Shown in pieces: positions 35,431-45,278 of a stretch of DNA of 64,000 nt. Origin of the DNA: Thiobacillus sp. 0-1251 (lineage in GTDB: Bacteria > Pseudomonadota > Gammaproteobacteria > Burkholderiales > Thiobacillaceae); NCBI GenBank assembly GCA_001899305.1, contig MKWL01000001.1, forward strand, positions 434,001-498,000. The letters are read 5' to 3'. The notes below the pieces were generated by a model. The model had not been told where the DNA came from. It was given only the letters and a program-made list of their open reading frames with translations, and searched no databases. Position 1 is the stretch's first letter. Each line of letters opens with the position of its first letter. The position numbers and the translations under genes are program-made.

Positions 35431-37161
35431 TCAGCGTTCCAGCAATCCCGTCAAAAATTCCCTTGCATCGGCGAGCGCGATTTTTTGCGCTTCGCCGCTT
35501 TGCCCCGGCGCGGCGCGCCGAGCCTGGTATTCGATCACACCCTCTTTCAATCCGCGCTCGCCCACGGTGATGCGGTGGGGGATGCCGATCAGCTCGGCAT
35601 CAGCAAACATTACGCCGGGACGTTCGTCGCGGTCGTCCAGCAACACGTCGAAACCGGCGGCAGTGAGTTCAGCATACAACGACTCGGCGGCGGTTTTAAC
35701 CATCTCGCTCTTGCCATAGCCGATCGCCACGATCACCAGCAAGAACGGTGCCATCGCCTTCGGCCAAATGATGCCGCGCTCGTCGTGATGTTGCTCGATG
35801 GCCGAGGCCACGATGCGCGATACGCCGATGCCGTAGCAGCCCATTTCCATGACCTGTGCCTTGCCAGACTCGTCGAGGTAGGTCGCATTCATCGCCTGCG
35901 AGTACTTGCTGCCGAGCTGGAACACATGGCCGACCTCGATGCCGCGGCACAGCGCGAGCGATCCCTTGCCGTCCGGGCTGGGGTCGCCGGAGGCGACATT
36001 CCGTATATCGGCCACAACCTCCGGTTCCTGCAGGTCGCGCCCGAAATTGACGCCAGCCAGGTGGAATTTGGGCTTGTTGGCGCCGCAGACGAAGTCGCTC
36101 ATCGCGGCGACCGTGCGGTCGGCGATGACCTTGATCCTGGCGCGATCGATCCCGACTGGCCCGAGAAAGCCGGGCGGGCAGTCGAAGGCGGCACGGATCT
36201 CCGCTTCGTTCGCCAGGCGGAAATCAGCCATGCCCTCCAGCTTGCCAAGCTTGACCTCGTTCAGCATGTGATCGCCGCGCAGCAGCAGCGCGACCATCTG
36301 TTCGCCCACCATGACCGCGATGAGCTTCAGGGTACGGGCGAGCGGAATATCGAGCAGGGCGGCGACGTCCTCGCAGGTGGTCTGTTTCGGCGTATTCACC
36401 TCGCGCAGCGTTTCCTGCGGCGCGGCGCGCGGCGTCGCCGGGGCGAGCGCCTCGGCGAGTTCGACGTTGGCGGCGTAGCCGGAATCCGGGCAGTAGGCGA
36501 TCAGATCTTCGCCGGACTCGGCCAGTACATGGAACTCGTGCGAGGCCGAGCCCCCGATGGCGCCCGTGTCGGCGGCCACGGGGCGGAAGGTCAGCCCCAG
36601 CCGGGTGAAGATGCGCGTATAGGCGTCGTACATCGTCTGGTAGGTGGCCGCGAGGCTGTCCTTGCTGGCGTGGAAGGAATAGGCGTCCTTCATCAGGAAT
36701 TCGCGCGCGCGCATGACGCCGAAACGCGGGCGGATCTCGTCGCGAAACTTCATCTGGATCTGGTAGAAGTTGACCGGCAGCTGACGGTAGCTCTTGATCT
36801 CGCGGCGCGCAACGTCGGTGATGACTTCCTCGTGGGTGGGGCCAAAGCAGAAGTCGCGCTGGTGGCGGTCCTTGATCTTCAGCATCTGCGGGCCGAACAC
36901 GGCCCAGCGCCCGGTTTCCTCCCACAGTTCGGCCGGCTGCACCGCCGGCATCAGCAGTTCAATCGCGCCGGCGCGGTTCATTTCCTCGCGCACCACGGCC
37001 TCGACCCGGCGCAGCACGCGCAGGCCCAGCGGCATCCAGGTATAGAGCCCCGACCCCAGCCGCTTGATGAGGCCGGCGCGCAGCATCAGCTTGTGGCTGA
37101 CGAGTTCGGCCTCGGACGGGGCTTCCTTGGTGGTGGAAATGAAGAACTGGGTGGCGCGCAT
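35431..37161 (-). CDS. proS: Prolyl-tRNA synthetase
   Basis: The 576-residue enzyme is a bacterial-type class II synthetase. It has the N-terminal class II motifs (motif 2 region [30 protein letters not shown]), an inserted YbaK-like editing domain at about residues 230-380, motif 3 [22 protein letters not shown], and a C-terminal anticodon-binding domain. Length matches E. coli ProS (572). Confidence 0.97.
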   Translation of the reverse strand: MRATQFFISTTKEAPSEAELVSHKLMLRAGLIKRLGSGLYTWMPLGLRVLRRVEAVVREEMNRAGAIELLMPAVQPAELWEETGRWAVFGPQMLKIKDRHQRDFCFGPTHEEVITDVARREIKSYRQLPVNFYQIQMKFRDEIRPRFGVMRAREFLMKDAYSFHASKDSLAATYQTMYDAYTRIFTRLGLTFRPVAADTGAIGGSASHEFHVLAESGEDLIAYCPDSGYAANVELAEALAPATPRAAPQETLREVNTPKQTTCEDVAALLDIPLARTLKLIAVMVGEQMVALLLRGDHMLNEVKLGKLEGMADFRLANEAEIRAAFDCPPGFLGPVGIDRARIKVIADRTVAAMSDFVCGANKPKFHLAGVNFGRDLQEPEVVADIRNVASGDPSPDGKGSLALCRGIEVGHVFQLGSKYSQAMNATYLDESGKAQVMEMGCYGIGVSRIVASAIEQHHDERGIIWPKAMAPFLLVIVAIGYGKSEMVKTAAESLYAELTAAGFDVLLDDRDERPGVMFADAELIGIPHRITVGERGLKEGVIEYQARRAAPGQSGEAQKIALADAREFLTGLLER

Positions 37162-37236
37162 GGTGGAATAATCGGGACGAAAATGCGCATTTTAGCGTGC
37201 AGACGGGTAATCTTTCGCGCTCGATTTTTGGATGGG

Positions 37237-38013
37237 ATGGCCATGCGCTTGAAGTTTGGTAAACGTCGGGCAGGCGACGAGGGACTGGAAGTGACCGAGG
37301 AACGCGGCACGCGTACGCTGCATCTGGGCAGTCGAGCCATCCAGAGCGCGATGCGGGTGAATCGGCCGTGGGACCTGGAACTGGCGTACACGCGAGCCAT
37401 GATGGGGTTTCTGATGTTCAACCCGATGCCGCAGGACGTGCTGATGATCGGTCTGGGCGGCGGTTCACTTGCCAAGTTCATCCGCAAGCAGCGGCCGCAG
37501 ACACATGTCATCGCAGTGGAAATCGATCCGCGGGTGGTCGCTGCCGCGCGTACGCACTTCGAATTGCCGCCTGACGATGCCACGCTCAGCGTGGTGGAAG
37601 CCGACGGCGCCGTGTATGTGCGCCAGCACCCTGGCAGCGCGGACGTCATCCTGCTCGACGGTTTCGATGCCGGCAATCAGGTCGAGGCGCTGGCGACGCA
37701 GACGTTTTATGCCGCCTGCCGCCGCGTGCTGAAGCCGGGTGGCATTCTGGTGGTGAATCTGTGGGGGCGTGACAGTGAATTCGCCGAGTACTTCGCGCGG
37801 CTGACGCGTGCATTCGACGGTGAGGTCGGCTGGATTTCGGTACAGAACAAGACCAACGTCATCGTGTTTGCCTTTGCCGAACCGGGCGCTTCGGCCCGGC
37901 TCGAAGCGGCTCGGCCGCAGCTGGCCGATCTGTCCAAACGCTACGGCCTCGATCTGCGCGGTTTTGCACGTGATTTTCAGTGGGCCGAAGGGATTGCGCC
38001 GTTGCTTGAATAG
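37237..38013 (+). CDS. Spermidine-synthase-like Rossmann-fold protein
   Basis: A 258-residue protein of the spermine/spermidine synthase family. It shows DVLMIGLGGGSLAKFIRK (nucleotide loop), HVIAVEIDPRV, the acidic VVEADGAVYV and VILLDGFDAG, then KPGGILVVNLW. The catalytic DxxDP-like motif of true spermidine synthases is replaced by LLDGFDAG, so polyamine synthesis is not assured. The long open frame upstream is antisense to proS and is not coding. Start 37237 is chosen over 37243. It overlaps the WD40 gene by 37 bases at the 3' ends. Confidence 0.82.
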   Translation: MAMRLKFGKRRAGDEGLEVTEERGTRTLHLGSRAIQSAMRVNRPWDLELAYTRAMMGFLMFNPMPQDVLMIGLGGGSLAKFIRKQRPQTHVIAVEIDPRVVAAARTHFELPPDDATLSVVEADGAVYVRQHPGSADVILLDGFDAGNQVEALATQTFYAACRRVLKPGGILVVNLWGRDSEFAEYFARLTRAFDGEVGWISVQNKTNVIVFAFAEPGASARLEAARPQLADLSKRYGLDLRGFARDFQWAEGIAPLLE

Positions 38014-38939
38014 GCGGGGCGATGGAAGCGGTACAACCGAACGCTTTCGTCGTCCGAGCCGGAAGCCAGGGTCTGTCCGTCGGGGCTGAAGCGGATGACG
38101 GCGCCGCATAGTTCATGGGCCTGGTAACGCTGCATGACCCTGAAATCCGTGGTGTCGACGATGCGGATGGCGGAATCGGTATGGCGCCCCAGGGTGGCCA
38201 GATAGCGGCCATCGGGGCTGAAGGCGATCGAGGTCAGCAAACCGTTGTGCTCGGTCGGGATACTGTGCATTTCGCCGCTGGCGACGTCCCATTCGAGCAG
38301 GCGGAACCAGGTGCCTGCCGCCAGGATGCGGCCATCCGGACTGAATTGCAGGTCGTGCGGGGTATGTGGCGTGCGGATCGTCCGTCGCGTTTTGTAATCC
38401 GCATCGAGGAGCAGGATGGCGTGATCGAGGCCGACGGCCAGCCGGGTGCCATGCGTCGCCAGCGCGACGACATCATCGGACAACTGAATTTCCCGCACAG
38501 GCTGTAGCGTGTCCGCAGACCAGACGCGCAAGTGGCCATCGCGCTGACCGCTCACCACCTGACCTTGGAAGATGGCCAGCGCAGTCACCTTCGCGCCCTG
38601 GGTTTGTTGCTTGATGCGTCCTTCATGCCACAGGATCAGGCGGCCATCGTCCCCGCCGCTGACAAAGTCGCCCGAGGCCAGCGGCAGAATCGCGCGCACC
38701 GCCCGCCGATGCCCGTGGTACTCGCCGAGCGGGCGCAGGGTGGCCGCATCCCACACTCGCAACTCGCCACGGAAGCCGCCGCTGATGAATTGCCGGCCAT
38801 CCGGCGTAAAGGCGAGCGCCGTGGTCCCGAATTCATGGATTCCCGCCAATACCCGGTCGGGCGGAGCGGCTGACATCAAATTGGAACATCCGCTCAAAAT
38901 TCCAATTAAAACAATGCTTAACAGCAGGCTTCGAATCAT
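37977..38939 (-). CDS. WD40-repeat lipoprotein
   Basis: A 320-residue protein with a lipoprotein signal (lipobox LSGC at about residues 15-18) and about six to seven WD40-type repeats: ALAFTPDGRQFISGGFRGELRVWD, DFVSGGDDGRLILW, VVSGQRDGHLRVWS, LQFSPDGRILAAGT, IAFSPDGRYLATLG and IRFSPDGQTLASGSDDESVRLY. It should be a lipid-anchored beta-propeller in the periplasm. The function is unknown. Its last 37 bases overlap the convergent spermidine-synthase-like gene. Confidence 0.88.
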   Translation of the reverse strand: MIRSLLLSIVLIGILSGCSNLMSAAPPDRVLAGIHEFGTTALAFTPDGRQFISGGFRGELRVWDAATLRPLGEYHGHRRAVRAILPLASGDFVSGGDDGRLILWHEGRIKQQTQGAKVTALAIFQGQVVSGQRDGHLRVWSADTLQPVREIQLSDDVVALATHGTRLAVGLDHAILLLDADYKTRRTIRTPHTPHDLQFSPDGRILAAGTWFRLLEWDVASGEMHSIPTEHNGLLTSIAFSPDGRYLATLGRHTDSAIRIVDTTDFRVMQRYQAHELCGAVIRFSPDGQTLASGSDDESVRLYRFHRPAYSSNGAIPSAH

Positions 38940-39007
38940 GGAAGGTTTGCAATTTTCGGCGGGTATGAAAGAATGGAGCTAATCGAACTTTATTGATGGT
39001 GGCGGCC

Positions 39008-39559
39008 ATGATCGACCGAGAAGGGTACCGCCCGAACGTAGGCATTATATTGTGCAACGCGAGCAACCAGGTCTTCTGGGGCAAGCGCGTCAATCAGCAC
39101 GCCTGGCAGTTTCCCCAGGGCGGTATCAACGCGGGGGAGACGCCGGAACAGGCCATGTTCCGGGAACTGGAAGAGGAAGTGGGCTTGCTGCCCGCGCATG
39201 TACGCATCCTGGGCCGCACGCGCGAATGGTTGCGCTACGACGTGCCTCCCCACTGGACGCGGCGCGACAGCCGTGGCTTGTATCGCGGCCAGAAGCAGAT
39301 CTGGTTTCTGCTGCGCCTGACCGGGCGCGATTGCGATGTTTCGCTGCGCGCCAGCAGCCACCCGGAATTCGACGCCTGGCGCTGGAACGAATACTGGGTG
39401 CCGATGGATGCGGTGGTCGACTTCAAGCGCGAGGTCTACCGCCTGGCGCTCGAGGAGCTTGAACGCTTCCTGCACAAGGATGCACGCCATTTGCGCCAGC
39501 GTGCGCCACGCCTGTGCGGACGGCGCAGTGCGGCGCCGGATCTGCTACTCAAGTCCTGA
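39008..39559 (+). CDS. rppH: RNA pyrophosphohydrolase RppH
   Basis: The 183-residue Nudix hydrolase removes pyrophosphate from mRNA 5' ends to start decay. The start [15 protein letters not shown] is the family N-terminus, which fixes the ATG at 39008. The Nudix box [20 protein letters not shown] is intact, and [20 protein letters not shown] follows as in E. coli RppH. Confidence 0.95.
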   Translation: MIDREGYRPNVGIILCNASNQVFWGKRVNQHAWQFPQGGINAGETPEQAMFRELEEEVGLLPAHVRILGRTREWLRYDVPPHWTRRDSRGLYRGQKQIWFLLRLTGRDCDVSLRASSHPEFDAWRWNEYWVPMDAVVDFKREVYRLALEELERFLHKDARHLRQRAPRLCGRRSAAPDLLLKS

Positions 39560-39577
39560 TACAGGGTCGGAGGCGTG

Positions 39578-39937
39578 ATGAAGATACAAATCCATGCTTC
39601 AAGTACGCTGACGACTGTTGTTGAAACCGGACCGGGGTTGCCCTTGTGGCAGGTTGCGCCCACGCGCGATCTGGCCGGCAAGCGGCTGACCGATTTCATG
39701 ATGCTGATCCCGCGTTTGCGCAGTCGCCCGCGCGTCGAGATCGAACGGGCGTCGCGCGAAATTCAGGCGGTGCTGTCGCTGCATCAGGATGTGGTGTTCG
39801 CTGATCTCAACCTGAAACTCAACTTGCTGTGGGTGTCCCTGCGCCCGCGTCCGGGGGCGATCAGCGAGCTTGTCGCAGCGATTCGTTTACGCGTGCCTGA
39901 AGCCGTGCTGGTGGCGCATCACGCCGAGCCTCGTTAG
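39578..39937 (+). CDS. Small conserved-type hypothetical protein
   Basis: This is a 119-residue cytoplasmic protein with no family I recognise. It has no signal peptide, no cysteines and no obvious catalytic motif. A strand-rich first half (IQIHASSTLTTVVETG) leads to a helix ERASREIQAVLSLHQD and strands LNLKLNLLWVSLRPRPG. A GGAGGCG precedes the GTG-ATG, favouring ATG 39578. It is 18 bases after rppH and probably shares its transcript. It ends 185 bases before apbC. Confidence 0.65.
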   Translation: MKIQIHASSTLTTVVETGPGLPLWQVAPTRDLAGKRLTDFMMLIPRLRSRPRVEIERASREIQAVLSLHQDVVFADLNLKLNLLWVSLRPRPGAISELVAAIRLRVPEAVLVAHHAEPR

Positions 39938-40014
39938 GCCGGCTTCAAGGGATGGCGCGGGATCTCGTGCCGCATATCACAAGGCCCCCCGATCGCGCCG
40001 GATGATCGGCAATA

Positions 40015-40033
40015 TCCCTGCGAATGGCAGGGA
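40015..40033. repeat. Small inverted repeat between two plus-strand genes
   Basis: TCCCTGC pairs with GCAGGGA across a five-base loop in the 185-base gap before apbC. No T-run follows, so its role as a terminator is doubtful. An AT-rich patch just downstream (around 40080-40110) is a plausible apbC promoter area but without clear boxes. Confidence 0.3.
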
Positions 40034-40122
40034 ATCCCGCGCCGTTTCTGCGTTTCCGTTCACCCAAAGCGACAGAATTCGTTAAAATGAGCAATTGCTA
40101 ATTTAACTTTGCTGGAGCAAAT

Positions 40123-41211
40123 ATGGCCGTTTCTGAACTTCAGGTGCAGACCGCACTAAAAGAGTTGGTCGATCCCAACACCCACAAGGACTATGTCTCG
40201 ACCAAATCCGCCCGCAACATCAAGATCGACGGCGGCGCCGTGTCGGTCGACATCCTGCTGAGCTATCCGGCACAGAGCCAGCTGCCGGTCATCAAGCAGC
40301 AGGTTGAAGACAAGCTCAAATCCATCGATGGCGTCACGGGCGCCACCGCCAACGTCAGCTTCAAGATCGTGTCCCACAGCGTCCAGCGCGGCGTCAAGCT
40401 GATTCCCAACGTCAAGAACATCATCGCCGTGGCCTCCGGCAAGGGCGGCGTCGGCAAGTCCACCACCGCCGTCAACCTGGCGCTGGCGCTGTCCGCCGAA
40501 GGCGCGCGTGTCGGCATGCTGGACGCTGACATCTACGGTCCGTCGCAACCGACCATGCTCGGTATCACCGACAAGCCCGAGTCCAACGACGGCAAGAACC
40601 TCGAGCCGCTGATCGGCCACGGCATCCAGGCGATGTCGATCGGCTTCCTGATCGACGTCGAAACGCCCATGGTCTGGCGTGGCCCGATGGTCACCCAAGC
40701 GCTGGAGCAGTTGCTGAACAACACCAACTGGAACGACCTCGACTACCTGGTGGTCGACCTGCCGCCCGGCACCGGCGACATCCAGCTGACGCTGGCACAG
40801 CGCGTGCCGGTGACGGGCGCGGTGATCGTCACCACGCCGCAGGACATCGCGCTGATCGACGCGCGCAAGGGTCTCAAGATGTTCGAGAAGGTCGGCATCC
40901 CCATCATCGGGGTGGTCGAGAACATGAGCCTGCATATCTGTTCGAACTGCGGCCACGAGGAGCGCATCTTCGGCGAAGGCGGCGGCGAGCGCATGTGCAA
41001 GGACTACAGCGTCGAATTCTTGGGCGCGCTGCCGCTCGACGGCGCGATCCGTGCCGATACCGATTCCGGCAAGCCGTCGGTGGTGTCCGACCCGAACGGC
41101 CGCGTGACCGAGATCTACAAGCAGATTGCGCGTCGCGTTGCTGTTAAGATTGGCGAAACGGCGGTGGATCACTCCGCCAAGTTCCCCAATATCGTCATTT
41201 CCAATACCTGA
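40123..41211 (+). CDS. apbC: Fe-S cluster carrier ATPase ApbC/Mrp
   Basis: The 362-residue protein has an N-terminal DUF59/MIP18 domain (about 1-80) and a deviant Walker A P-loop ATPase domain with [13 protein letters not shown] at about 106-118. The CxxC in [21 protein letters not shown] is the pair that bridges a 4Fe-4S cluster between monomers. It acts in Fe-S protein maturation in the cytoplasm. The ATG has GGAG upstream, and the stop overlaps the dcd start (TGATG). Confidence 0.95.
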   Translation: MAVSELQVQTALKELVDPNTHKDYVSTKSARNIKIDGGAVSVDILLSYPAQSQLPVIKQQVEDKLKSIDGVTGATANVSFKIVSHSVQRGVKLIPNVKNIIAVASGKGGVGKSTTAVNLALALSAEGARVGMLDADIYGPSQPTMLGITDKPESNDGKNLEPLIGHGIQAMSIGFLIDVETPMVWRGPMVTQALEQLLNNTNWNDLDYLVVDLPPGTGDIQLTLAQRVPVTGAVIVTTPQDIALIDARKGLKMFEKVGIPIIGVVENMSLHICSNCGHEERIFGEGGGERMCKDYSVEFLGALPLDGAIRADTDSGKPSVVSDPNGRVTEIYKQIARRVAVKIGETAVDHSAKFPNIVISNT

Positions 41212-41777
41212 TGAGCATCAAGTCCGACCGATGGATCCGCCGCATGGCGGAAGAGCATGGCATGATCGACCCGTTCGAACCGGGGCAGATCAAACAGGCC
41301 GGCGGCAAGTCCATCGTGTCGTACGGCACGTCGAGCTATGGCTACGACGTGCGATGCGCCAACGAATTCAAGCTGTTCACCGACATCAATACGACGATCG
41401 TCGACCCCAAGGCGTTCGACCCGAATTCCTTCGTCGAGGTGAAAGGTGATTCCTGCATCATCCCGCCGAATTCCTTTGCACTTGCGCGTACCGTGGAGTA
41501 TTTCCGCATCCCGCGTAGCGTGCTGACCATCTGTTTGGGTAAAAGTACCTATGCGCGCTGCGGCATCATCGTCAACGTGACGCCCCTGGAACCCGAATGG
41601 GAAGGCCACGTGACGCTGGAGTTTTCCAACACTACGCCGCTGCCCGCTCGAATCTACGCCAACGAAGGCGTGGCGCAGATGCTGTTCCTCGAATCTGACG
41701 AGGTGTGCGAAACCTCGTACAAGGACCGCGGCGGCAAATACCAGGGTCAGGTCGGGGTCACGCTTCCCAAGATCTGA
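41211..41777 (+). CDS. dcd: dCTP deaminase
   Basis: The 188-residue enzyme deaminates dCTP to dUTP in pyrimidine deoxynucleotide supply. It has [10 protein letters not shown] near residue 38, the nucleotide motif [20 protein letters not shown] and [18 protein letters not shown]. Length is the same as typical Dcd. It is translationally coupled to apbC. Confidence 0.96.
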   Translation: MSIKSDRWIRRMAEEHGMIDPFEPGQIKQAGGKSIVSYGTSSYGYDVRCANEFKLFTDINTTIVDPKAFDPNSFVEVKGDSCIIPPNSFALARTVEYFRIPRSVLTICLGKSTYARCGIIVNVTPLEPEWEGHVTLEFSNTTPLPARIYANEGVAQMLFLESDEVCETSYKDRGGKYQGQVGVTLPKI

Positions 41778-41874
41778 ACGGCGCGATTTCAGCACACGCG
41801 CAAAATTTCATCCTGCCGCCGCGCACGCGACGTACAATCCGCGTTTTTCTCCCGCCCCTCACTGAGGAGTCGCC

Positions 41875-44118
41875 ATGCGTTTTCGCTTTCCCATTGTCAT
41901 CATCGACGAAGATTTCCGTTCCGAAAACGCGTCCGGGCTGGGTATCCGCACCCTGGCCGAAGCGATCGAAAAGGAAGGCATGGAGGTGCTGGGCGTCACC
42001 AACTATGGTGACCTGACCTCGTTTGCCCAACAGCAGGCCCGGGCGTCGGCCTTTGTACTGTCGATCGATGACGAGGAACTCGCTGGCAGCGACGAGGATA
42101 CGAGCAAGGCGCTGCAAAAGCTCCGCGGATTCGTCGAGGAAGTGCGCTTCCGCAATGCCGAGATCCCGATTTTCCTGCACGGCGAAACCCGCACTGCACG
42201 TCACATTCCCAATGACATCCTGCGCGAGCTCAACGGTTTCATCCACATGCTGGAAGACACGCCGGAGTTCCTTGCGCGTTACATCGGTCGCGAGGCGCGC
42301 GCCTATCTCGATTCCCTGGTGCCGCCGTTCTTCCGCGCGCTGACCCATTATGCGGCGGACGGTTCGTATTCCTGGCACTGCCCTGGCCATTCGGGCGGCG
42401 TCGCCTTCCTGAAGTCGCCGATCGGCCAGATGTTCCATCAGTTCTTTGGTGAAAACCTGCTGCGCGCTGACGTTTGCAATGCAGTGGACGAGCTGGGCCA
42501 ACTGCTTGATCACACCGGCCCGGTCGGCTCGTCGGAGCGCAACGCGGCGCGCATCTTCAACTGTGATCACCTGTTTTTCGTCACCAACGGTACGTCGTCG
42601 TCCAACAAGATGGTGTGGCATGCGACGGTGGCACCGGGCGATATCGTGGTGGTTGACCGCAACTGCCACAAGTCGATCCTGCACGCCATCATGATGTGCG
42701 GGGCGATCCCGATCTTCCTGACGCCGACGCGCAATCACTACGGCATCATCGGGCCGATTCCACTCGACGAGTTCCGCCCGGAGAATATCGAGAAAAAGAT
42801 CGCGGCCCATCCGTTCGCCAAGGACGTGAAGCGCAAGCCGCGCATCCTCACCATCACCCAGTCGACCTACGACGGCATCCTGTACAACGTCGACATGATC
42901 AAGGAACTGCTCGGCGACTATATCGACACCTTGCATTTTGACGAAGCCTGGTTGCCGCACGCAACTTTCCATGACTTCTATCGCGGCATGCACGCCATCG
43001 GCAAGAACCGGCCGCGGGCGAAGGATGCGCTGGTATTCGCCACGCAATCCACGCACAAGCTGTTAGCGGGCCTCTCCCAGGCTTCGCAGATCCTGGTGCA
43101 GGATTCGGAGACGCGCAAGCTCGACTTCCACCGCTTCAACGAAGCCTATCTGATGCACACTTCAACGTCGCCGCAGTACGCGATCATCGCCTCGTGCGAT
43201 GTGGCGGCGGCGATGATGGAGCCACCCAGCGGTCCTGCGCTGGTCGAGGAATCGATCCGCGAGGCCTTGGATTTCCGTCGTGCCATGCGCAAGGTCGACG
43301 AGGAATTCGGCGATTCCTGGTGGTTCAAGGTGTGGGGGCCGCAAAAGCTGGCCGATGAGGGTGTGGGCGATCGCGAAGACTGGATGCTGGAGACGGGTGC
43401 GCGCTGGCACGAGTTCGGGAAAATCGCGCCAGGTTTCAATATGCTCGACCCGATCAAGGCTACGGTCATCACGCCGGGACTGGATGTGGACGGTTCGTTT
43501 GCCGACTGGGGCATCCCTGCGGCGATCGTTACCAAATACCTGGCCGAGCATGGCGTCATCGTGGAAAAGACCGGCCTGTATTCCTTCTTCATCATGTTCA
43601 CCATCGGCATCACCAAGGGGCGCTGGAATACCCTGGTGACTGCGCTGCAGCAGTTCAAGGCCGATTACGACGAGAACCAGCCGCTGTGGCGCGTGCTGCC
43701 CGAGTTCATCGAGAAACATCCGCGCTATGAGAAAACCGGTCTCAAGGATCTGTGCGACCAGATCCATGCCATCTACAAGGCCAAGGATGTGGCGCGCCTG
43801 ACCACCGAAATGTACTTATCGGAAATGGCGCCGGCGATGAAGCCCGCGGACGCTTTTGCCAAGATGGCGCACCGCGAGATCGAGCGGGTCGAGATCGATA
43901 AGCTCGAAGGGCGCATCACTGCCATGCTGGTCACGCCCTACCCGCCGGGCATTCCGCTGTTGATCCCGGGCGAGCGCTTCAATGCCACCATCGTCCGTTA
44001 TCTGCAGTTCACCCGCGAATTCAATGACAAGTTTCCGGGCTTCGAGACCGACGTACACGGCCTGGTCGAAGACGTGGTCGATGGCAAGGCGCGCTATTAC
44101 GTCGATTGCGTCATCTGA
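41875..44118 (+). CDS. Orn/Lys/Arg decarboxylase (fold type I PLP, AdiA/LdcI-like)
   Basis: A 747-residue enzyme with the N-terminal wing (response-regulator-like, about 1-125), the PLP-dependent core with WHCPGHSGG, TNGTSSSNKMV and the Schiff-base lysine K395 in STHKLLAGLSQ, and a C-terminal domain. Length is close to E. coli AdiA (755) and LdcC (713). The specific substrate (arginine, lysine or ornithine) cannot be settled here. It may serve acid stress or polyamine/cadaverine supply. TGAGGAG lies upstream of the ATG; a hairpin with a T-tract follows. Confidence 0.9.
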   Translation: MRFRFPIVIIDEDFRSENASGLGIRTLAEAIEKEGMEVLGVTNYGDLTSFAQQQARASAFVLSIDDEELAGSDEDTSKALQKLRGFVEEVRFRNAEIPIFLHGETRTARHIPNDILRELNGFIHMLEDTPEFLARYIGREARAYLDSLVPPFFRALTHYAADGSYSWHCPGHSGGVAFLKSPIGQMFHQFFGENLLRADVCNAVDELGQLLDHTGPVGSSERNAARIFNCDHLFFVTNGTSSSNKMVWHATVAPGDIVVVDRNCHKSILHAIMMCGAIPIFLTPTRNHYGIIGPIPLDEFRPENIEKKIAAHPFAKDVKRKPRILTITQSTYDGILYNVDMIKELLGDYIDTLHFDEAWLPHATFHDFYRGMHAIGKNRPRAKDALVFATQSTHKLLAGLSQASQILVQDSETRKLDFHRFNEAYLMHTSTSPQYAIIASCDVAAAMMEPPSGPALVEESIREALDFRRAMRKVDEEFGDSWWFKVWGPQKLADEGVGDREDWMLETGARWHEFGKIAPGFNMLDPIKATVITPGLDVDGSFADWGIPAAIVTKYLAEHGVIVEKTGLYSFFIMFTIGITKGRWNTLVTALQQFKADYDENQPLWRVLPEFIEKHPRYEKTGLKDLCDQIHAIYKAKDVARLTTEMYLSEMAPAMKPADAFAKMAHREIERVEIDKLEGRITAMLVTPYPPGIPLLIPGERFNATIVRYLQFTREFNDKFPGFETDVHGLVEDVVDGKARYYVDCVI

Positions 44119-44180
44119 GCCTGCCGCCGCGAAGGCGGTCGAGGCTTGATTTGTCAGGCAAAAAGCGTATGATTCGCAGT

Positions 44181-44206
44181 CCCCGGTTTGCCGGGGATTG
44201 TTTTTA
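44181..44206 (+). terminator. Rho-independent terminator after the decarboxylase gene
   Basis: TCCCCGG and CCGGGGA form a seven-base-pair stem with a TTTG loop, followed by TTGTTTTT. It lies 62 bases beyond the decarboxylase stop and ahead of rpsF. Confidence 0.75.
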
Positions 44207-44240
44207 CTTGGCTGTTTAAACCTTGGCCATTTTTAACCTT

Positions 44241-44265
44241 GCTCCACCGCACCGCAGCGGGGGGC
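44241..44265 (+). promoter_or_regulatory. Candidate S6:S18 autoregulatory leader of rpsF
   Basis: GCTCC at 44241-44245 can pair with GGGGC at 44261-44265. Inside, CCG-CAG-CGG forms a short hairpin, leaving ACCGCA on the 5' side as a bulge containing CCG. This resembles the described S6:S18 leader motif, where a bulged CCG binds the S6-S18 complex to repress the operon. It sits 18 bases before the rpsF ATG, and AAAGGAAC is the ribosome site. The assignment rests on shape by eye. Confidence 0.5.
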
Positions 44266-44283
44266 TAAACCGAAAGGAACAAG

Positions 44284-44682
44284 ATGCGGCATTACGAAAT
44301 CGTATTTATCGTTCATCCCGATCAGAGTGAGCAGGTGCCCGCCATGATCGAGCGCTATCGCGCCAATATCACTTCACGTGGCGGCAGCGTCCATCGTCTG
44401 GAAGATTGGGGCCGCCGTCAGATGGCCTACCCGATCCAGAAAGTCCACAAGGCTCACTACGTGCTGATGAACATCGAGTGCGACCAGGAAACGCTGGAAG
44501 AACTCGAGCATGGCTTCAAGTTCAACGATGCCGTGCTGCGTCATCTGACCATCAAGCGTGACGATGCCGTGACCACGGCTTCGCCCATGATGAAGGAAGA
44601 AAAGTCGCGCGACATGCTGGACAGCGCCAAGGCAGAAGGCGCCAAGCCGGAAGCGGCAGCCGAGCAGCCCGCCGCAGCCTGA
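44284..44682 (+). CDS. rpsF: Small ribosomal subunit protein bS6
   Basis: The 132-residue bS6 begins [21 protein letters not shown] and contains [21 protein letters not shown], both hallmarks of the family. It has an Ala/Glu-rich C-terminal tail. It is the first gene of rpsF-priB-rpsR-rplI. Confidence 0.98.
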   Translation: MRHYEIVFIVHPDQSEQVPAMIERYRANITSRGGSVHRLEDWGRRQMAYPIQKVHKAHYVLMNIECDQETLEELEHGFKFNDAVLRHLTIKRDDAVTTASPMMKEEKSRDMLDSAKAEGAKPEAAAEQPAAA

Positions 44683-44686
44683 GTGA

Positions 44687-44977
44687 GTGAACCGGCTGGT
44701 CATCAGCGGAGTCCTCATCCAGGTTGATCCTGTGCGTTACAGTCCGGCCGGCGTACCGATAGCGGAAGCGGTGATTCTGCACCGCAGCAGTCAGACGGTG
44801 GCAGCCCAGGGCCGGCAGGTGGAATGCGAGTTGACAATACAGGCGAGCGGGTCGCTCGCTGCACAACTGGCACAACTGGCCACCGGGGCGCAGGTGAAAC
44901 TGGAAGGCGCGTTGAACCGACGCAGCGTGAACAGCCGACAACTGATCTTGATATTGAACCGAATCGAAAAGGAATAA
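44687..44977 (+). CDS. priB: Primosomal replication protein N (PriB)
   Basis: The 96-residue OB-fold single-strand DNA-binding protein helps PriA reload DnaB at stalled forks. It has LVISGVLIQVDPVRYSPAGVP, the family start, and ends SRQLILILNRIEKE. It uses a GTG start four bases after rpsF. The position between rpsF and rpsR is the conserved one. Confidence 0.95.
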   Translation: MNRLVISGVLIQVDPVRYSPAGVPIAEAVILHRSSQTVAAQGRQVECELTIQASGSLAAQLAQLATGAQVKLEGALNRRSVNSRQLILILNRIEKE

Positions 44978-44980
44978 ATC

Positions 44981-45268
44981 ATGGCACGTCCCATGGGTGG
45001 AAAATCTGGCGGCAAGTTCGCCAACAAACGCCGCGACAGCGGCAACCGCGGCCTCTTCAAGCGTCGCAAGTTCTGCCGCTTCACCGCTGAAAAAGTGGTC
45101 GAAGTCGACTACAAGGACATCGAAGTGCTGAAGGAATTCATCGCCGAGAACGGGCGCATCATCCCGGCCCGCATTACCGGCACCAAGGCGCACTACCAGC
45201 GCCAGCTGGGCACCGCGATCAAGCGTGCGCGCTTCCTGGCGCTCATGCCTTACACCGACCTGCATTGA
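44981..45268 (+). CDS. rpsR: Small ribosomal subunit protein bS18
   Basis: The 95-residue bS18 carries [20 protein letters not shown] and [19 protein letters not shown], both diagnostic. The N-terminus is Gly/Lys/Arg-rich. Confidence 0.98.
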   Translation: MARPMGGKSGGKFANKRRDSGNRGLFKRRKFCRFTAEKVVEVDYKDIEVLKEFIAENGRIIPARITGTKAHYQRQLGTAIKRARFLALMPYTDLH

Positions 45269-45278
45269 GGAGACGACC

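Noticed and set aside
35095-37236. Very long plus-strand open frame leading into the spermidine-synthase-like gene
   Set aside because: It is antisense to proS and the transglycosylase; family homology begins only after 37237.
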